A DNA stretch of 64,000 nt, from positions 624,985-688,984 of the forward strand of contig NC_018320.1 of NCBI RefSeq assembly GCF_000234665.1. Direction: 5' to 3'. Source of the stretch: Leishmania mexicana MHOM/GT/2001/U1103. Its lineage: Eukaryota; Euglenozoa; Kinetoplastea; Trypanosomatida; Trypanosomatidae. Each line of letters opens with the position of its first letter. Position 1 is the stretch's first letter. Below the pieces are notes generated by a model, which saw nothing but the letters and a program-made list of their open reading frames with translations, was not told the DNA's origin and made no database searches. The position numbers and the translations under genes were made by a program. Below are positions 8,506 to 18,736 of the stretch, piece after piece.

Positions 8506-11500
8506 ATGTCACAAAACCCGCGGATGATTGAACGCCGCGTGGTGTTCGGCGTGTGCGAGGATGTCAAGGACGGCGTGCACTACCTTGGAGAGGACTACAT
8601 TGTGTGGGTTGCCGGCGAGAGTCTTGTGCTGCTCGATACACAGCAAGGCACGCAGGAGCTCGTGCAGTGCACACCCGGATGTGAGGGGGTGACAGCGATG
8701 GCTCTGGCCCCCAGTCGCCGCCTCCTGGCAGTGGCCGAGTCGGGCAAGACTCCGCTCATCGTCATTTATCTCTTCGACTCTACCGCTTCCCCACGCATCA
8801 AGCGGCGCTCGGTGCTGCACTTCTCCGACCTCGGCTCCACCGAGTTTGTCTCGCTCTCCTTTTCACAGGACGGCCGCTACCTCGTCACTCTCGGCGGCTT
8901 CCCGGAGTGGAAGTTGGTGTACTGGGACGTGGAGAAGCACAAGATGCTTGCCCACGACACGGCACTGGAGAGCGCCATAACGGCCAAGGACAGTCGTCAC
9001 CTCAAGCAGTGCTCCATCTCCCCCTACGACGCTTCCCTTCTCTGCGTCACGGGGCAGGGCTGTGTGAAGTTCTTCTCCTACACGGACGGCCACCTGTTCC
9101 CCACCACCGGTGGGGTGGAGGCGCCGGATGTGCAGTACCTGGCCCACACCTGGCTGATGGAGGAGGAGAGCCGACTCGTCGTATCCACCGACAACGGGGA
9201 CCTACTGCTCTTTGAGAAGCAGCAGTACAAGCACCCCCTTCCGCTTTCCCCGTCTGACGGCATCGCCATCACGGCGCTCGCGTCCTACACGAAGGGATTC
9301 GTCTGCGGCGGTGACATGGGTCTCATCACGCTGTTCGAGCGCACACTCAGCAAGGAGATGTATCGCAAGGTGCGCACGTTCCGCTTCGCCGCCGACGGGC
9401 GGTACGGCGCCGTGACGGACTTGACGACAGTATCGAAGATCGGCGCTCAGGTGCCGGTCATTCGCGCCTTCACCTTTACTCCGCCTCCAGCGGAGGAGAT
9501 GCTTGGCTTTCTCACGAGCACAAAGCAGATTTACGCGCTGAATGTGCCGAACGCGGATTTCACCAAAGCCGAGGACATGGTGTTTCAGCCGGTCGGGCAG
9601 CCTTTCCACACGGGCGGCGTCGTTGCCGTGGACACGTGCGTCCAGCGGCCCCTTGTCGCCACCGCCGGCCGTGACGGCAGTGTGTTTCTGTGGAACAGCA
9701 TCACCAACGTGGTGGAGATGCGCAATAGCTTCCAGGAGGAGATTGTCAGCATGGCGATGCACCCATCCGGGCTGCACATGATCATCGCCTTCGCTGACTC
9801 TATGCGTGTGTTCAACATATACGAAAAGGAATTGTGCGAGTTCAAGCGGCTCAGCATCCGCAACTGCACCGCGTGCCGCTTCAGTCACGGCGGGCAGTAC
9901 TTCGCCGTTGCCAACTCCTCCATCATCCACGTGCACTACACGTACACGTGCGAGCTCCTGGGCCACTTGCGCGGGCACAACAGCAAGGTACGTAGCCTCA
10001 GCTTTGTGCCACCGGATGACACCCGCCTCATCTCGTCTGGTGCCGACGGCGCCGTCTTCGAGTTTAGCCTGTGTGACTTCCACAAGGTCCGCGACAACGT
10101 CACGAAAGCCGTGACGTATCACTGCGCTGCGGCGGATATGCACACTGTCTGGGCTGCTGGAAACGATCGAAAAATGCGGCAGATGGACCGAGCCACGATG
10201 CTGCAGACCATCGAGTACAACCTGCCCGACGCATCGATGCGGTGCATGCTGGTCAGTCAGTCGCTGAAGCTCCTCTTTGGCGGCTGCGAGGACGGCACCG
10301 TCCGTGTGTTCAACACGTACCTGGGCGAGAAGCTGAACGGACAGGGGGTGGACCGAGGTGGTGGCGGCGCCGGCGGCGGTGCAGGAGGCGGCGGTGACAG
10401 CCATCACGGCAACCCACGCATCGTGACGGCGCAACGCGACATCAAGATCGAGTCGCACGTCACTCACATTGGTATCATCACGGACATGGCTCTCTCGTAC
10501 GATGAGGGCATGCTCATTACTGTTGGTGAGGACGGAATGGTAGTCTTTTGGGACGTTGTAGCCCCGCACCGTGGCGCTGTAAAGCAGGTCGAGCACATGA
10601 CAGAGCTCCTTGTCGATCGCCGTGACCTGGACGCCTCCATGCAGCTCCTGCACAACCTCACCACTCAGGTGAAGGACCTGCAGCAGCGTATGGCACAGCA
10701 AAAGTTGAAGAAGGAGCGGCAGCACGAAGAGCAGATCGCACACCTCGACCGAGACTACCAGAATGAGATGCAGAAGCAAAAGGCGGAGATCGCGGCTCTC
10801 CAGGCGGCCAAAGGCGAGCAGGCCATCCGCTTCACCGAGCTTATGGCGGAGATGGAGCAAAAGTTTGCCCAGACGCTCAGCCAGGCCGAAGAGGACTATC
10901 GTTGCAAGATCGAGTCGCTCAGTAGCCGTGCCGGCCAACTGCGCCACCTCCTTGCCGAGGCGGATACGAATCACGAACGTGAGAAAGCGCGCTTGCAGGA
11001 TGAGACCGACACCCAGCGCCTGGCCGACAAGCAGCGGCAGCAGAGGGAGTTTAACGCTCTCGACGAGGAGCAGTACCGCATTGCGGCCGAGAAGGAGCGC
11101 AACGACGCTGAGACGGAGGCGATGTGCGCCATAATTGAAGAGGACAATGACACCGAGATCGTGAAGGCAAAGGAGTACTACGAGAAGCGTCTCCGTGAGC
11201 AGGAGGAAGAGGCGGCAGCGCTGCAGTCGGCCAACAACGCGCTCCTCTCCAAATTGAACATGAACCGTGCTGAGCTCGAGTCCAAGATGGCCGATGTCAC
11301 CGAGAAGCTACGGCAGCAAACAGTGTTAGAGTCGCACATCAACTCAGCCAAGCGCGACATCGAGGCCCTCACAAATGAGGTGCGCGAGCGAGGGGAGACG
11401 ATCACCGAGAAGGAACGCCGCATTCAAGACCTGCGAACAAAGAATCAGGAGCTGGAGAAGTTCAAGTTCGTGCTCGAGTTCAAGCGCAAGGAGCTCAAGA

Positions 11501-12213
11501 CACAGATCGAGCCAAAAGACAACGAGATCAGCGCCTCCAAGCTGAAGCTGGAGCACATGGACGCGGAGACGAGCCAGTACGAGTCCAGCAATGAGCACCT
11601 GGTCTTGCAGATCAAGAGCCTGCGGCAGAAGCGAGCGGCCCAGCAGAAGGAGCTTGACGGCCTTGCGGCCCGCATAGCCGAGGCAAAGTCGCTTCAGGGC
11701 CGCATGTGGGCAGAGATCAGCGACACCTACAACGAGTATCAAGCATCGAAGGACAAAAAGCGGCTCAAGTCGATGTCGAAGGCGCTCTACGAGAACTACA
11801 CAGATGGGCACAGACCAGCCAATCAGGGTCAGTTTACGTCAGCTCGGACTGCCACCGATGAGGTGAAGGACTACCACCGGGAGCGCGACCACCTGGAGGG
11901 AAACTTGGCAAGCCTAAAGAGGAAGATCGCTAAGGACGAAGAGAACCATCGCGTGGAGAAGCAGCGCATCACCACGGAGAACGTCATCCTCATCAAGGAG
12001 ATCAACGACCTGCGCAAGGAGGCACGAACGGTGGCTGCAAAGGCCGGCGTGGTGCGTCCTACTGACCCCAACGGCGTCTCTGTGTACGACGAGCAGTACG
12101 CGCGTGAGGTCAGTGTGCAGCAGGCTGAGATAGTGCGGCTGCGCGCGATTGTGGAGCAGCTAGAGGCCCAGCTGAAGGCGAAGGGACTCCCGCTACCCAT
12201 CACCAACGCCTAA
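8506..12213 (+). CDS. WD40/coiled-coil flagellar protein, CFAP57 (WDR65)-like
   Basis: 1235-residue protein in two halves. Residues 1-690 are WD40-like, with blades such as AGRDGSVFLWNS, SGADGAVFEFS and VGEDGMVVFWDV, probably forming two propellers. Residues 700-1230 are almost continuous charged coiled coil with a heavy Glu/Lys/Gln repeat. This order and size match CFAP57/WDR65, an axonemal protein linked to inner-arm dynein assembly in ciliated organisms. The match is by architecture and size; I could not align it. A glycine-rich insertion (about residues 620-632, GGGGAGGGAGGGG) lies between blades and may vary in length. Start: ATG 8506 (accatgtca), just after the predicted splice acceptor. 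A flagellar role is inferred from the family. Confidence 0.75.
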   Translation: MSQNPRMIERRVVFGVCEDVKDGVHYLGEDYIVWVAGESLVLLDTQQGTQELVQCTPGCEGVTAMALAPSRRLLAVAESGKTPLIVIYLFDSTASPRIKRRSVLHFSDLGSTEFVSLSFSQDGRYLVTLGGFPEWKLVYWDVEKHKMLAHDTALESAITAKDSRHLKQCSISPYDASLLCVTGQGCVKFFSYTDGHLFPTTGGVEAPDVQYLAHTWLMEEESRLVVSTDNGDLLLFEKQQYKHPLPLSPSDGIAITALASYTKGFVCGGDMGLITLFERTLSKEMYRKVRTFRFAADGRYGAVTDLTTVSKIGAQVPVIRAFTFTPPPAEEMLGFLTSTKQIYALNVPNADFTKAEDMVFQPVGQPFHTGGVVAVDTCVQRPLVATAGRDGSVFLWNSITNVVEMRNSFQEEIVSMAMHPSGLHMIIAFADSMRVFNIYEKELCEFKRLSIRNCTACRFSHGGQYFAVANSSIIHVHYTYTCELLGHLRGHNSKVRSLSFVPPDDTRLISSGADGAVFEFSLCDFHKVRDNVTKAVTYHCAAADMHTVWAAGNDRKMRQMDRATMLQTIEYNLPDASMRCMLVSQSLKLLFGGCEDGTVRVFNTYLGEKLNGQGVDRGGGGAGGGAGGGGDSHHGNPRIVTAQRDIKIESHVTHIGIITDMALSYDEGMLITVGEDGMVVFWDVVAPHRGAVKQVEHMTELLVDRRDLDASMQLLHNLTTQVKDLQQRMAQQKLKKERQHEEQIAHLDRDYQNEMQKQKAEIAALQAAKGEQAIRFTELMAEMEQKFAQTLSQAEEDYRCKIESLSSRAGQLRHLLAEADTNHEREKARLQDETDTQRLADKQRQQREFNALDEEQYRIAAEKERNDAETEAMCAIIEEDNDTEIVKAKEYYEKRLREQEEEAAALQSANNALLSKLNMNRAELESKMADVTEKLRQQTVLESHINSAKRDIEALTNEVRERGETITEKERRIQDLRTKNQELEKFKFVLEFKRKELKTQIEPKDNEISASKLKLEHMDAETSQYESSNEHLVLQIKSLRQKRAAQQKELDGLAARIAEAKSLQGRMWAEISDTYNEYQASKDKKRLKSMSKALYENYTDGHRPANQGQFTSARTATDEVKDYHRERDHLEGNLASLKRKIAKDEENHRVEKQRITTENVILIKEINDLRKEARTVAAKAGVVRPTDPNGVSVYDEQYAREVSVQQAEIVRLRAIVEQLEAQLKAKGLPLPITNA

Positions 12214-13514
12214 CAGGTGTGGTGGTGAGTGAGGATGCACGCACAACGTACCAACGCACTCCCTTGTCTTGCTCCCGCGCGCCTCTTTTTCTTTTGTGTC
12301 GCTGGGCTATTTGCGACGACTCGGCATTGTCGATGATCGACCCTACGCTTGTTCTTCATCTCGGTCCCTCTCTGCGCTGCGAAGGCGTGCGTCTCTGCCT
12401 TTGGATGTGAAGAAGCCGCCGCTGCTGGTGGTGGTGCGTTCGGCGATGCTGAAGCCCTCTTGCGCACTCTTTCTTGAGTCTTGCTAGCTGCCGCTTATCT
12501 TTTGCATGCGAGCAACATCTCACCTCTTTGGTGTGCGTGCGCGCTGTCGTCTTGCACATGCGCTCACGATGATACGGAGGGGGCGTCGGGGGAGGTGTGG
12601 GGGGGGCGAAGAAGTGATGACGAAGGGGTCGGACGTACCCGTGTGTGCTCACGCGCATGCGCACCCCTCTCTTCCTTCCGCCGTTTATGCTTTTTTCTAT
12701 GGTGAGGCCGAAGGAGTGATGTACAGTGCCGGAAGCCTGCCTATGCCTTTGTGCACTTCATCTATGTAACGTTACGGTATGTAGATACCACCCGTCGCTG
12801 CAGGTGCTGCCATCTTGCAATCCACTCTAAAACGTCTACACACACCAGCAGCGCCTTCAGGACGAGACAGTGCTGATGGAGACTGTAGTGCTCGAGGTGG
12901 CGGAGAGTGAGCGTGTACAGATAGCCCCCCCCTTCCCCGTGAAGTATAAGAAGTGGGTGGAGGGATAGGGTGTGTCTGCGGAACTCCCAGTCCCGCTTTG
13001 CACCACACTTCTCTACTACTGTCGTGCACATTTCCGGCACACGTGCTCTCTACTTAAGATGGGCCCGAGAATGCAGCGTCGTCTCAGGCGCCATGCGCGT
13101 GAGGCACTGCTTCATGTGCGCGCTCAAGGTGCTTGCGTGTGTCGTTGCCGGGTTTCTCACGCTTCCCTCCTCGCCCCTTTTTCGTTTCTTTCCATGCGTC
13201 ACCTTCCGCATCAACGCTCTGCCCTTGTCCCGCTCCTTTGTCTCCCTCTCCTTGTGCTCTGCATTACCTTCTCGCTCATCTGTGCGAGTGATCTCGTGCG
13301 TGTCGCCGACCGTGTGTGTGTGTGCATGCCACCGCTGGTCCCGCTCTCCACCCAGAGCTCACAGACATACGACTCGCCGTCTCACACATTGCAGCGAAAG
13401 CCGCCACACAATCACATAAAACAAAGCGAGCCAAAGAAGGGAGGAGGGAGAAAAGAAAACCCGTATACGCACACGGGAGCGACAAGGCTGTGCTAAGGCC
13501 GGGAGGAGGACGCG
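12214..13514 (+). other. Intergenic region, 1.3 kb
   Basis: No gene supported. Contains G-rich stretches near 12576-12607 and a long pyrimidine-rich block at about 13157-13275, with AG at 13287-13288 as a possible acceptor for the next gene. Confidence 0.55.
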
Positions 13515-15593
13515 ATGCTTTTCAGCACCGGCCTGTCGCGCTGCTTCGCGTCTCTTGCGGTGGCTTCGGCCTCCAGCTTTATGCAGTCTCACCCGGCGAC
13601 GGAGACGGCGCTTCACACAGGGGACGAGCTGGCACTATGGATCGATGACACAGCGCCGGCGGCGAGGGCGCTCGAGGAGCACATTCAGAGTGCGGCTTAC
13701 AAGGAGCTGCACCGCCCAGCTCTGACCACGTCGGCCATGGGGCTCTTCGGTGGAGAGCCTGGCTTTGAAAAGGCACACCGCGTGTGGGTGGACCCGGACC
13801 GGCCGCACATGAAGCACATGTACAATCAAACTCCGCTGGCAAAGAACCTGCGCTATACACGGTACGGCTACTTCAAGAGAGACATGCATCTGCTGGACAT
13901 TGATAAGCTGGTGCGGCATGCGCGCATGCTGCCGACACCGAACCGGCTACTGACTGACTTCCTGTACCAGCGCGTGCCGCTGCCGGACAAGAGCTGCGCG
14001 GCGATTCTGCGCTATCAGAGGGACCAGCTGACGCTTGTGGCGGATTGGCAGCGCGTGGCGAGCTTCCAATGTGCGGAGGAGATCTTCGAGCGGATGGTAG
14101 TGACGAACATTCCGCCGGTCGATGTCGGGCCCGAGACGCACGCGGAGATGATCCGCTGCTGCGCTGTGTGCGGGGAGTGGGAAAAGGGCTGGAATGTGTA
14201 CCTGCAGCGTGCGCGGGAGATGGAGGCAGACGCCTCCGACGATGCGGCCGACGGCTTCACGCTCACCACGTACCTGTACGACGCGGTCTTGGAGCTGTGT
14301 GTGGCGTGCCAGAAGCCGTCGCACGGCATGGCCATCATGGCGGAGGTCATTCAGCGGCATCTGCGGCCGCGTTCCTCAATGCTGGCCAAGACGATGATAC
14401 TGGTGTCGATGGCTGCCGAGGAACTGCAGAAGACGCCCGCTGCATCCAGTGCGTCCGCATCGGGCGAGACGACGGAAGCGGCATCAACATCGTCGAGCGC
14501 ATCACCGGATGCTCTGGGTGGAGTGAGCGGATTACCCTCAACATGGGAGGCCTACACAACTCGCGGCCTCGATACGTGGTCGCTCTATGACTTCTACTCG
14601 CTGAAGCGCAGCAGCGAGTGCGTGGAAGCCTACATGCGCATGTGCAGCATGCTGAACATGCCAACTCTCGTTCTTGAGGCACTGAGCTTTGCTGACGGCG
14701 CACAAATTCGTGTCTCACTGGAGTGCTATCATTGGGCGCTCTACTCCATCCGCCACGTCCCTGGTATGGGGGACTACGTCATCGATGTACTTGGCCAGTT
14801 GTCGCAGCGTGGCCTGACCGCAGACTACCTCCTCTTCACCATAGCGTTTCTCGACTGTGCCGCGCAGGCGGATGGTGAGCTGGCGCTGGCGGTTTACGAG
14901 CAGTTCTTTCAGCATAGCGACATCAATCCCACCCCGGAGATGGCGTTGCTTTTCTTGCAGGCCTGCACGACGTGCGACAAGCCGACAGTTCAGATGTACG
15001 CCAGCTGCGAGGCGATGATGCAGCGACTCGAGGAGGTAGGGAGCATCATCGACAATATCCTACCCATGCACGACCAGTGCATCGAGCTGGCGGCGCACGT
15101 TGGTGCGGTGAGCAGCGCCTACGGCAAAGTGAAGAAGCTTGTCAGCTATGGCAAGCCGCTTACGACGCGTATTCTCAACTCGCTGCTGCTCGCCAACGCA
15201 CAGTCGGCGGAAGGCTCGCTGAGCATGACCTCCGACGTTATTCGGATGTACTCCTTGTTGGGTATCCCCTTCAACGATGATACGCTGACGTGTCTGCGCA
15301 TGTGCGAGGACGTGCACGGCACCTCGGCTGAGGTGGCCTCGTTTGCCGCCGCTATCGAAGCTGCGCAAGCCGCCGCGCCGTCCGGAACGCTCGGTGAAGA
15401 CGCCGAGACGACGGTTGTCGATACACCGCCGCACCGCCTGCGTCAGCTGAAGACGAAATGGCACCTGCGACCGCGTGACACGGTATTGCGTCGCTTCGGC
15501 CAGCACACCAAGCCGATGGGTCGTGAGGATGTGGGCAGCATGCTGGGCAGCGTCATTCCCTTTGGCCGGTCACCAGGCGAGCGAGCGGTCTAG
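13515..15593 (+). CDS. Putative mitochondrial PPR-like protein, 692 aa
   Basis: Not assigned to a named protein. The N-terminus (MLFSTGLSRCFASLAVASAS) is rich in Ser/Ala/Leu with Arg and no acids, as in trypanosomatid mitochondrial presequences. The rest is alpha-helical. Pairs of helices in a PPR-like rhythm appear at about residues 210-300 (for example WEKGWNVYLQRA, then TYLYDAVLELC and GMAIMAEVIQRHLRP) and again at about 395-520. A Ser/Ala/Thr-rich spacer lies at about 310-345. Trypanosomatid mitochondria use many PPR proteins in RNA processing and in the mitoribosome, so an organellar RNA-binding or ribosome-associated role is a reasonable inference. No catalytic motif is visible. ATG 13515 is the first ATG of the frame. 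Confidence 0.6.
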   Translation: MLFSTGLSRCFASLAVASASSFMQSHPATETALHTGDELALWIDDTAPAARALEEHIQSAAYKELHRPALTTSAMGLFGGEPGFEKAHRVWVDPDRPHMKHMYNQTPLAKNLRYTRYGYFKRDMHLLDIDKLVRHARMLPTPNRLLTDFLYQRVPLPDKSCAAILRYQRDQLTLVADWQRVASFQCAEEIFERMVVTNIPPVDVGPETHAEMIRCCAVCGEWEKGWNVYLQRAREMEADASDDAADGFTLTTYLYDAVLELCVACQKPSHGMAIMAEVIQRHLRPRSSMLAKTMILVSMAAEELQKTPAASSASASGETTEAASTSSSASPDALGGVSGLPSTWEAYTTRGLDTWSLYDFYSLKRSSECVEAYMRMCSMLNMPTLVLEALSFADGAQIRVSLECYHWALYSIRHVPGMGDYVIDVLGQLSQRGLTADYLLFTIAFLDCAAQADGELALAVYEQFFQHSDINPTPEMALLFLQACTTCDKPTVQMYASCEAMMQRLEEVGSIIDNILPMHDQCIELAAHVGAVSSAYGKVKKLVSYGKPLTTRILNSLLLANAQSAEGSLSMTSDVIRMYSLLGIPFNDDTLTCLRMCEDVHGTSAEVASFAAAIEAAQAAAPSGTLGEDAETTVVDTPPHRLRQLKTKWHLRPRDTVLRRFGQHTKPMGREDVGSMLGSVIPFGRSPGERAV

Positions 15594-16513
15594 AACAGAT
15601 GAGAAGAAGGATCCTTATCGTAGTGGCGGCATGACAAGTTACCGTCCTATGCTCACCACCGGCTGTCGAAGCACACAGCGCCTAGCAGGAGGAGAGGGCA
15701 ACGCATATGGTGCATTGCTCTCACCTGCCCGATGTTGCATGTGTATGCTTGTACGCATGTGCGCTGCTCATCCTCTTCACAGTTTCGATTTTGCGTCTCC
15801 CTCTCGCTCACCTTCTCCCCGCCCCGCAGGCGCGCGTAGGCGCGGTCTCGATCTCTCTCCTCTTTTTCTGTGTTGTGACTCGTACTTGCTAAGCCAACGC
15901 GTTCCTCTGGATGGCGGCCACGTAACTCCATCTCATCCGAGTTCTCCTCTCCCCCTCCCCCACTCCACGCTCCTCCTATATCGGTGTAACCAGCTGCAGC
16001 GCTGGCTCCCCGCGCCACTCTGGTGGAGTCGACGGGCGGTGCCAGCCCTTGCTGGGGCAGTCTGACTCACTCGTCTCAAATCAGTGCAGGAAGGGATGGA
16101 GAGGGCGGGGGGGGGGCAGCCATCGTGCTGCTGTTCGTTCCTCACCGTGCCATTATGCCATGGGCGCCTCGACGCCGTACGGCCGATTCACTGGCGCATG
16201 TGCTTATCGACGTGGTGACGTGCGTGGGAGACAGCGTCTTCTGCCCGACCTCTGTGAGATCGGGCATGACTCACCATGTATGTGCATGTGCGCCTCTCCG
16301 CCTGCCTCTCGCCACGCTGACAACTCTTCACATCAAACTTCGTCCTTGTCTCCTTTCCCTCTTGCTCGCCCAACTGCCTTTTAACCAGTGCCGTATCGCC
16401 CTCGCAGCCTCCATCGCTCTTTGGCAACACTTCCCTCCTCACGGTCGTAAAGACGTTTCCGCTAGAGACGCGGCCGCCACATCCAACCCCAGGAGTAGGG
16501 GGAGGAGGAGAGA
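15594..16513 (+). other. Intergenic region, 0.9 kb
   Basis: No gene seen. Pyrimidine-rich tracts lie at about 15773-15865 and 15930-15978, and there is a G-run near 16106-16116. A (gga)n-like purine stretch directly precedes the next ATG. Confidence 0.55.
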
Positions 16514-17539
16514 ATGCTACGCTGGGACTGGCCGCAGACGTGGAGTCTGGAGAACAGAGAGGCGATCCGGGTTGCCCTTGAGACGTCCATTCGGGGTGCG
16601 ATGGCGAAGGGGGAAAGCAAAGTGGTCCGCGGCCTCGTTCACGTGGAGTTGCCGGAGATTGGGAGCACAGCGCCGCAGGTGATGCTGACGGGCATCCGCG
16701 AGCTGTCGCTGGAGCACACGGCGCTCATGGTGAAGGTGCGCTACGACGGCGAGTTCTCCCTCAAGCTGCGCGGGCTGCAGGTGAACGTTGACACCGTCGG
16801 CGCTAACTCGACGCTGAGCAGCGACCTCAGCCTCGCGATGCCCTTCTACTGCCCGCTGGAGATGACTCTGAGCGACATCCACGTGGACGGTGTGGCCTCC
16901 ATCGAGGTGTTCCAGGAGATCGAGGATGTGACGAACAGCGAGGACGCGGCATTGCTGAGTCCAGACTCCACGATGGGACTTACCGGCACGCCGCGAGCCG
17001 ACGAGGTGGAGTCACTCTCATCGCTCTGCCGAGTGCCGCGCAGTGCACGTTCGTATATCCTCTCAGCAACCCAGTCGAGCACGGGTCGCAGCGCACGCTC
17101 TGGCGGGTACCCAAGCTCCGGTTACGGCGTGCTGCTCGGTGCTGGCGGACGGCGAGCGATGCGGCCGCCGGAGCTCGCTCAGGGTGGCCAAGCGCCGGCT
17201 GCCCCTCCCCCCCTCATGCCCCCCCATGGCAACTCTGTTGCGACGACAGATGCCTCGGTAACGCGCAGCAGCGGCACTCATACCAGCGCAGGTCTCTCGA
17301 CGGCGCCGAGCCAGTCGCGGCATTCCCTTATCGACTTGGCGAGCAAGCGCGCCATCGTGAAGAAGCGGCGGATCAAGGTGCAGCTCTTCGGCGACCCCAT
17401 CAAGCGCTACAAGGTGGAGTCGAACCTTGTGGCGGTGCCGGGGGCCGGGAAGAAGGTGGAGGAGCACATTCAGGACATGCTCGAACCTCTTATCGAGCGC
17501 CTCATGGCAGAAGGCGTCACGATCGAGCTCACGCCGTGA
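16514..17539 (+). CDS. SMP-domain protein resembling Mdm12 (ERMES-type lipid transfer)
   Basis: 341-residue protein. The N-terminal half reads like an SMP/Mdm12 domain: an initial LRWDW segment, then VELPEIGSTAPQVMLTGIRE, alternating beta strands (ALMVKVRYDGEFSLKLRGLQ), and LAMPFYCPLEMTLSDIHVDG. A Ser/Gly/Pro-rich low-complexity insert fills about residues 150-275. The pattern then resumes with KVQLFGDPIKRYKVESNL and a C-terminal helix (KKVEEHIQDMLEPLIERLM). This arrangement (strand-rich half, disordered insert, strand plus closing helix) is that of Mdm12, the cytosolic SMP subunit of the ER-mitochondria tether, which binds glycerophospholipids. The assignment rests on motif-level resemblance, not an alignment. 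Another SMP or TULIP-fold protein is possible. Confidence 0.55.
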   Translation: MLRWDWPQTWSLENREAIRVALETSIRGAMAKGESKVVRGLVHVELPEIGSTAPQVMLTGIRELSLEHTALMVKVRYDGEFSLKLRGLQVNVDTVGANSTLSSDLSLAMPFYCPLEMTLSDIHVDGVASIEVFQEIEDVTNSEDAALLSPDSTMGLTGTPRADEVESLSSLCRVPRSARSYILSATQSSTGRSARSGGYPSSGYGVLLGAGGRRAMRPPELAQGGQAPAAPPPLMPPHGNSVATTDASVTRSSGTHTSAGLSTAPSQSRHSLIDLASKRAIVKKRRIKVQLFGDPIKRYKVESNLVAVPGAGKKVEEHIQDMLEPLIERLMAEGVTIELTP

Positions 17540-18736
17540 ACGCGTCGGTGTGCTTGTCGTGAGTCTGTGTGCCGGTGCGCATGCCAAGGCCCTGCTTCAG
17601 CGCAGTGGACCATGCGGCACGGTTCGCCACCCTCTTCTCTTGCCCCTCTCTGCTCTCTGCTCTTACTGAAACGCAGCTGGAAGTGCTGTGTTGCGTGGAC
17701 GGCAGGACACGGTACCGTAGGGCGACGCAGCCCCCCTTCACAGGCTCCTCTCCCTCCCCCTGGCCCTTGCTGTCGGCCTCTCTGCGTTGCTGTGTCGCCC
17801 CCCCCCCCCTCCTCATACCCCGGTGATTCTCTCTGGTCCTCTTCCACTGTAAGCGTCTCTCTCTGTCCATCCCGCCAGCCTCCCTCCCGCGCCTCCGGCG
17901 CGGGTGGCAGAGAAACGACACCCAACTCGGAGTGCTTCTTAGGAGATGCACGCGTCCTTCCCATCAGGCTTACTCTTCTCGCTTTGCATCCTCCAGGTGT
18001 GCCATCGGTCGATGGAGGCGAAACCGTCGTGGAAGAGCAAGACGCAGGCGGTAAGAGCAGCCCCGAAAGAGTGGGGATGGGGCTCGCGGTGACGATGTGC
18101 ACATTGCATCTCCTCCCTCTTCTACCGTTTCGCCTCTCGCCGCCCCTCTTCCCCGCCGCTGCAAAACGGGCCGATAAGAGAGATACACATCGAGCGATGT
18201 TCAAGCGGGCTGTCTTGCGTGACCTGCCACTCGCGCACGCCATGACTTGACCGTTCAAGAATGCCTCTCTGCCCCCACCGCTCTCTCGTCATCCTCGGCT
18301 TTCTCTAATCCGTTCTTCACTGCTGCCACAGATGTCCACAAGAAGGCGAGCAGTGCCCTCTCCAACACCGCGCAAAGTGCTCACAGAGTGCCGCGGGGCC
18401 CGCAACCCATGTTAGGGTGCTGTAGGCAATCTTTGGTCCTCGCTACGACTCTTGTCGTCATGGTGGCTGTTGCACATACTCTTCTCTCTCATCTTTGCCC
18501 CTCTGCACACCCACACGTACACACGTGCAGGTCTTCGTTGCTTCTCGCGGTCTCCTCGCACATCCTTCCTCTGCCGCGGCACCCGCTCAACACACACGGC
18601 ACACGCGTGCGCCAAAGCACAAAACCACGCCGTGTTTGGCGCAGCCACGGCCCAGCCGTGTCGCCAATCCCTCACGCCCTCTTCCCTCTCACAGGCGCGC
18701 AACAGCGTATTTTGTCTTCATTGGAGTGCAACGACC
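17540..18736 (+). other. Intergenic region, 1.2 kb
   Basis: No gene seen. Contains C/T-rich blocks at about 17730-17900, including a run of ten or more C near 17800-17812, and a tract at 18671-18692 that ends in AG. Confidence 0.55.
18671..18694 (+). promoter_or_regulatory. Predicted spliced-leader acceptor for the kinesin
   Basis: The sequence ctcacgccctcttccctctc runs into acag, with AG at 18693-18694. ATG 18737 follows 42 bases later. The open frame extends upstream to 18452, but that part lies before the acceptor. Confidence 0.55.

Noticed and set aside
9202..10974. 590-residue ORF on the - strand
   Set aside because: Antisense shadow of the CFAP57-like gene in GC-rich coding DNA. It has no recognisable domain and runs against the direction of all other genes.
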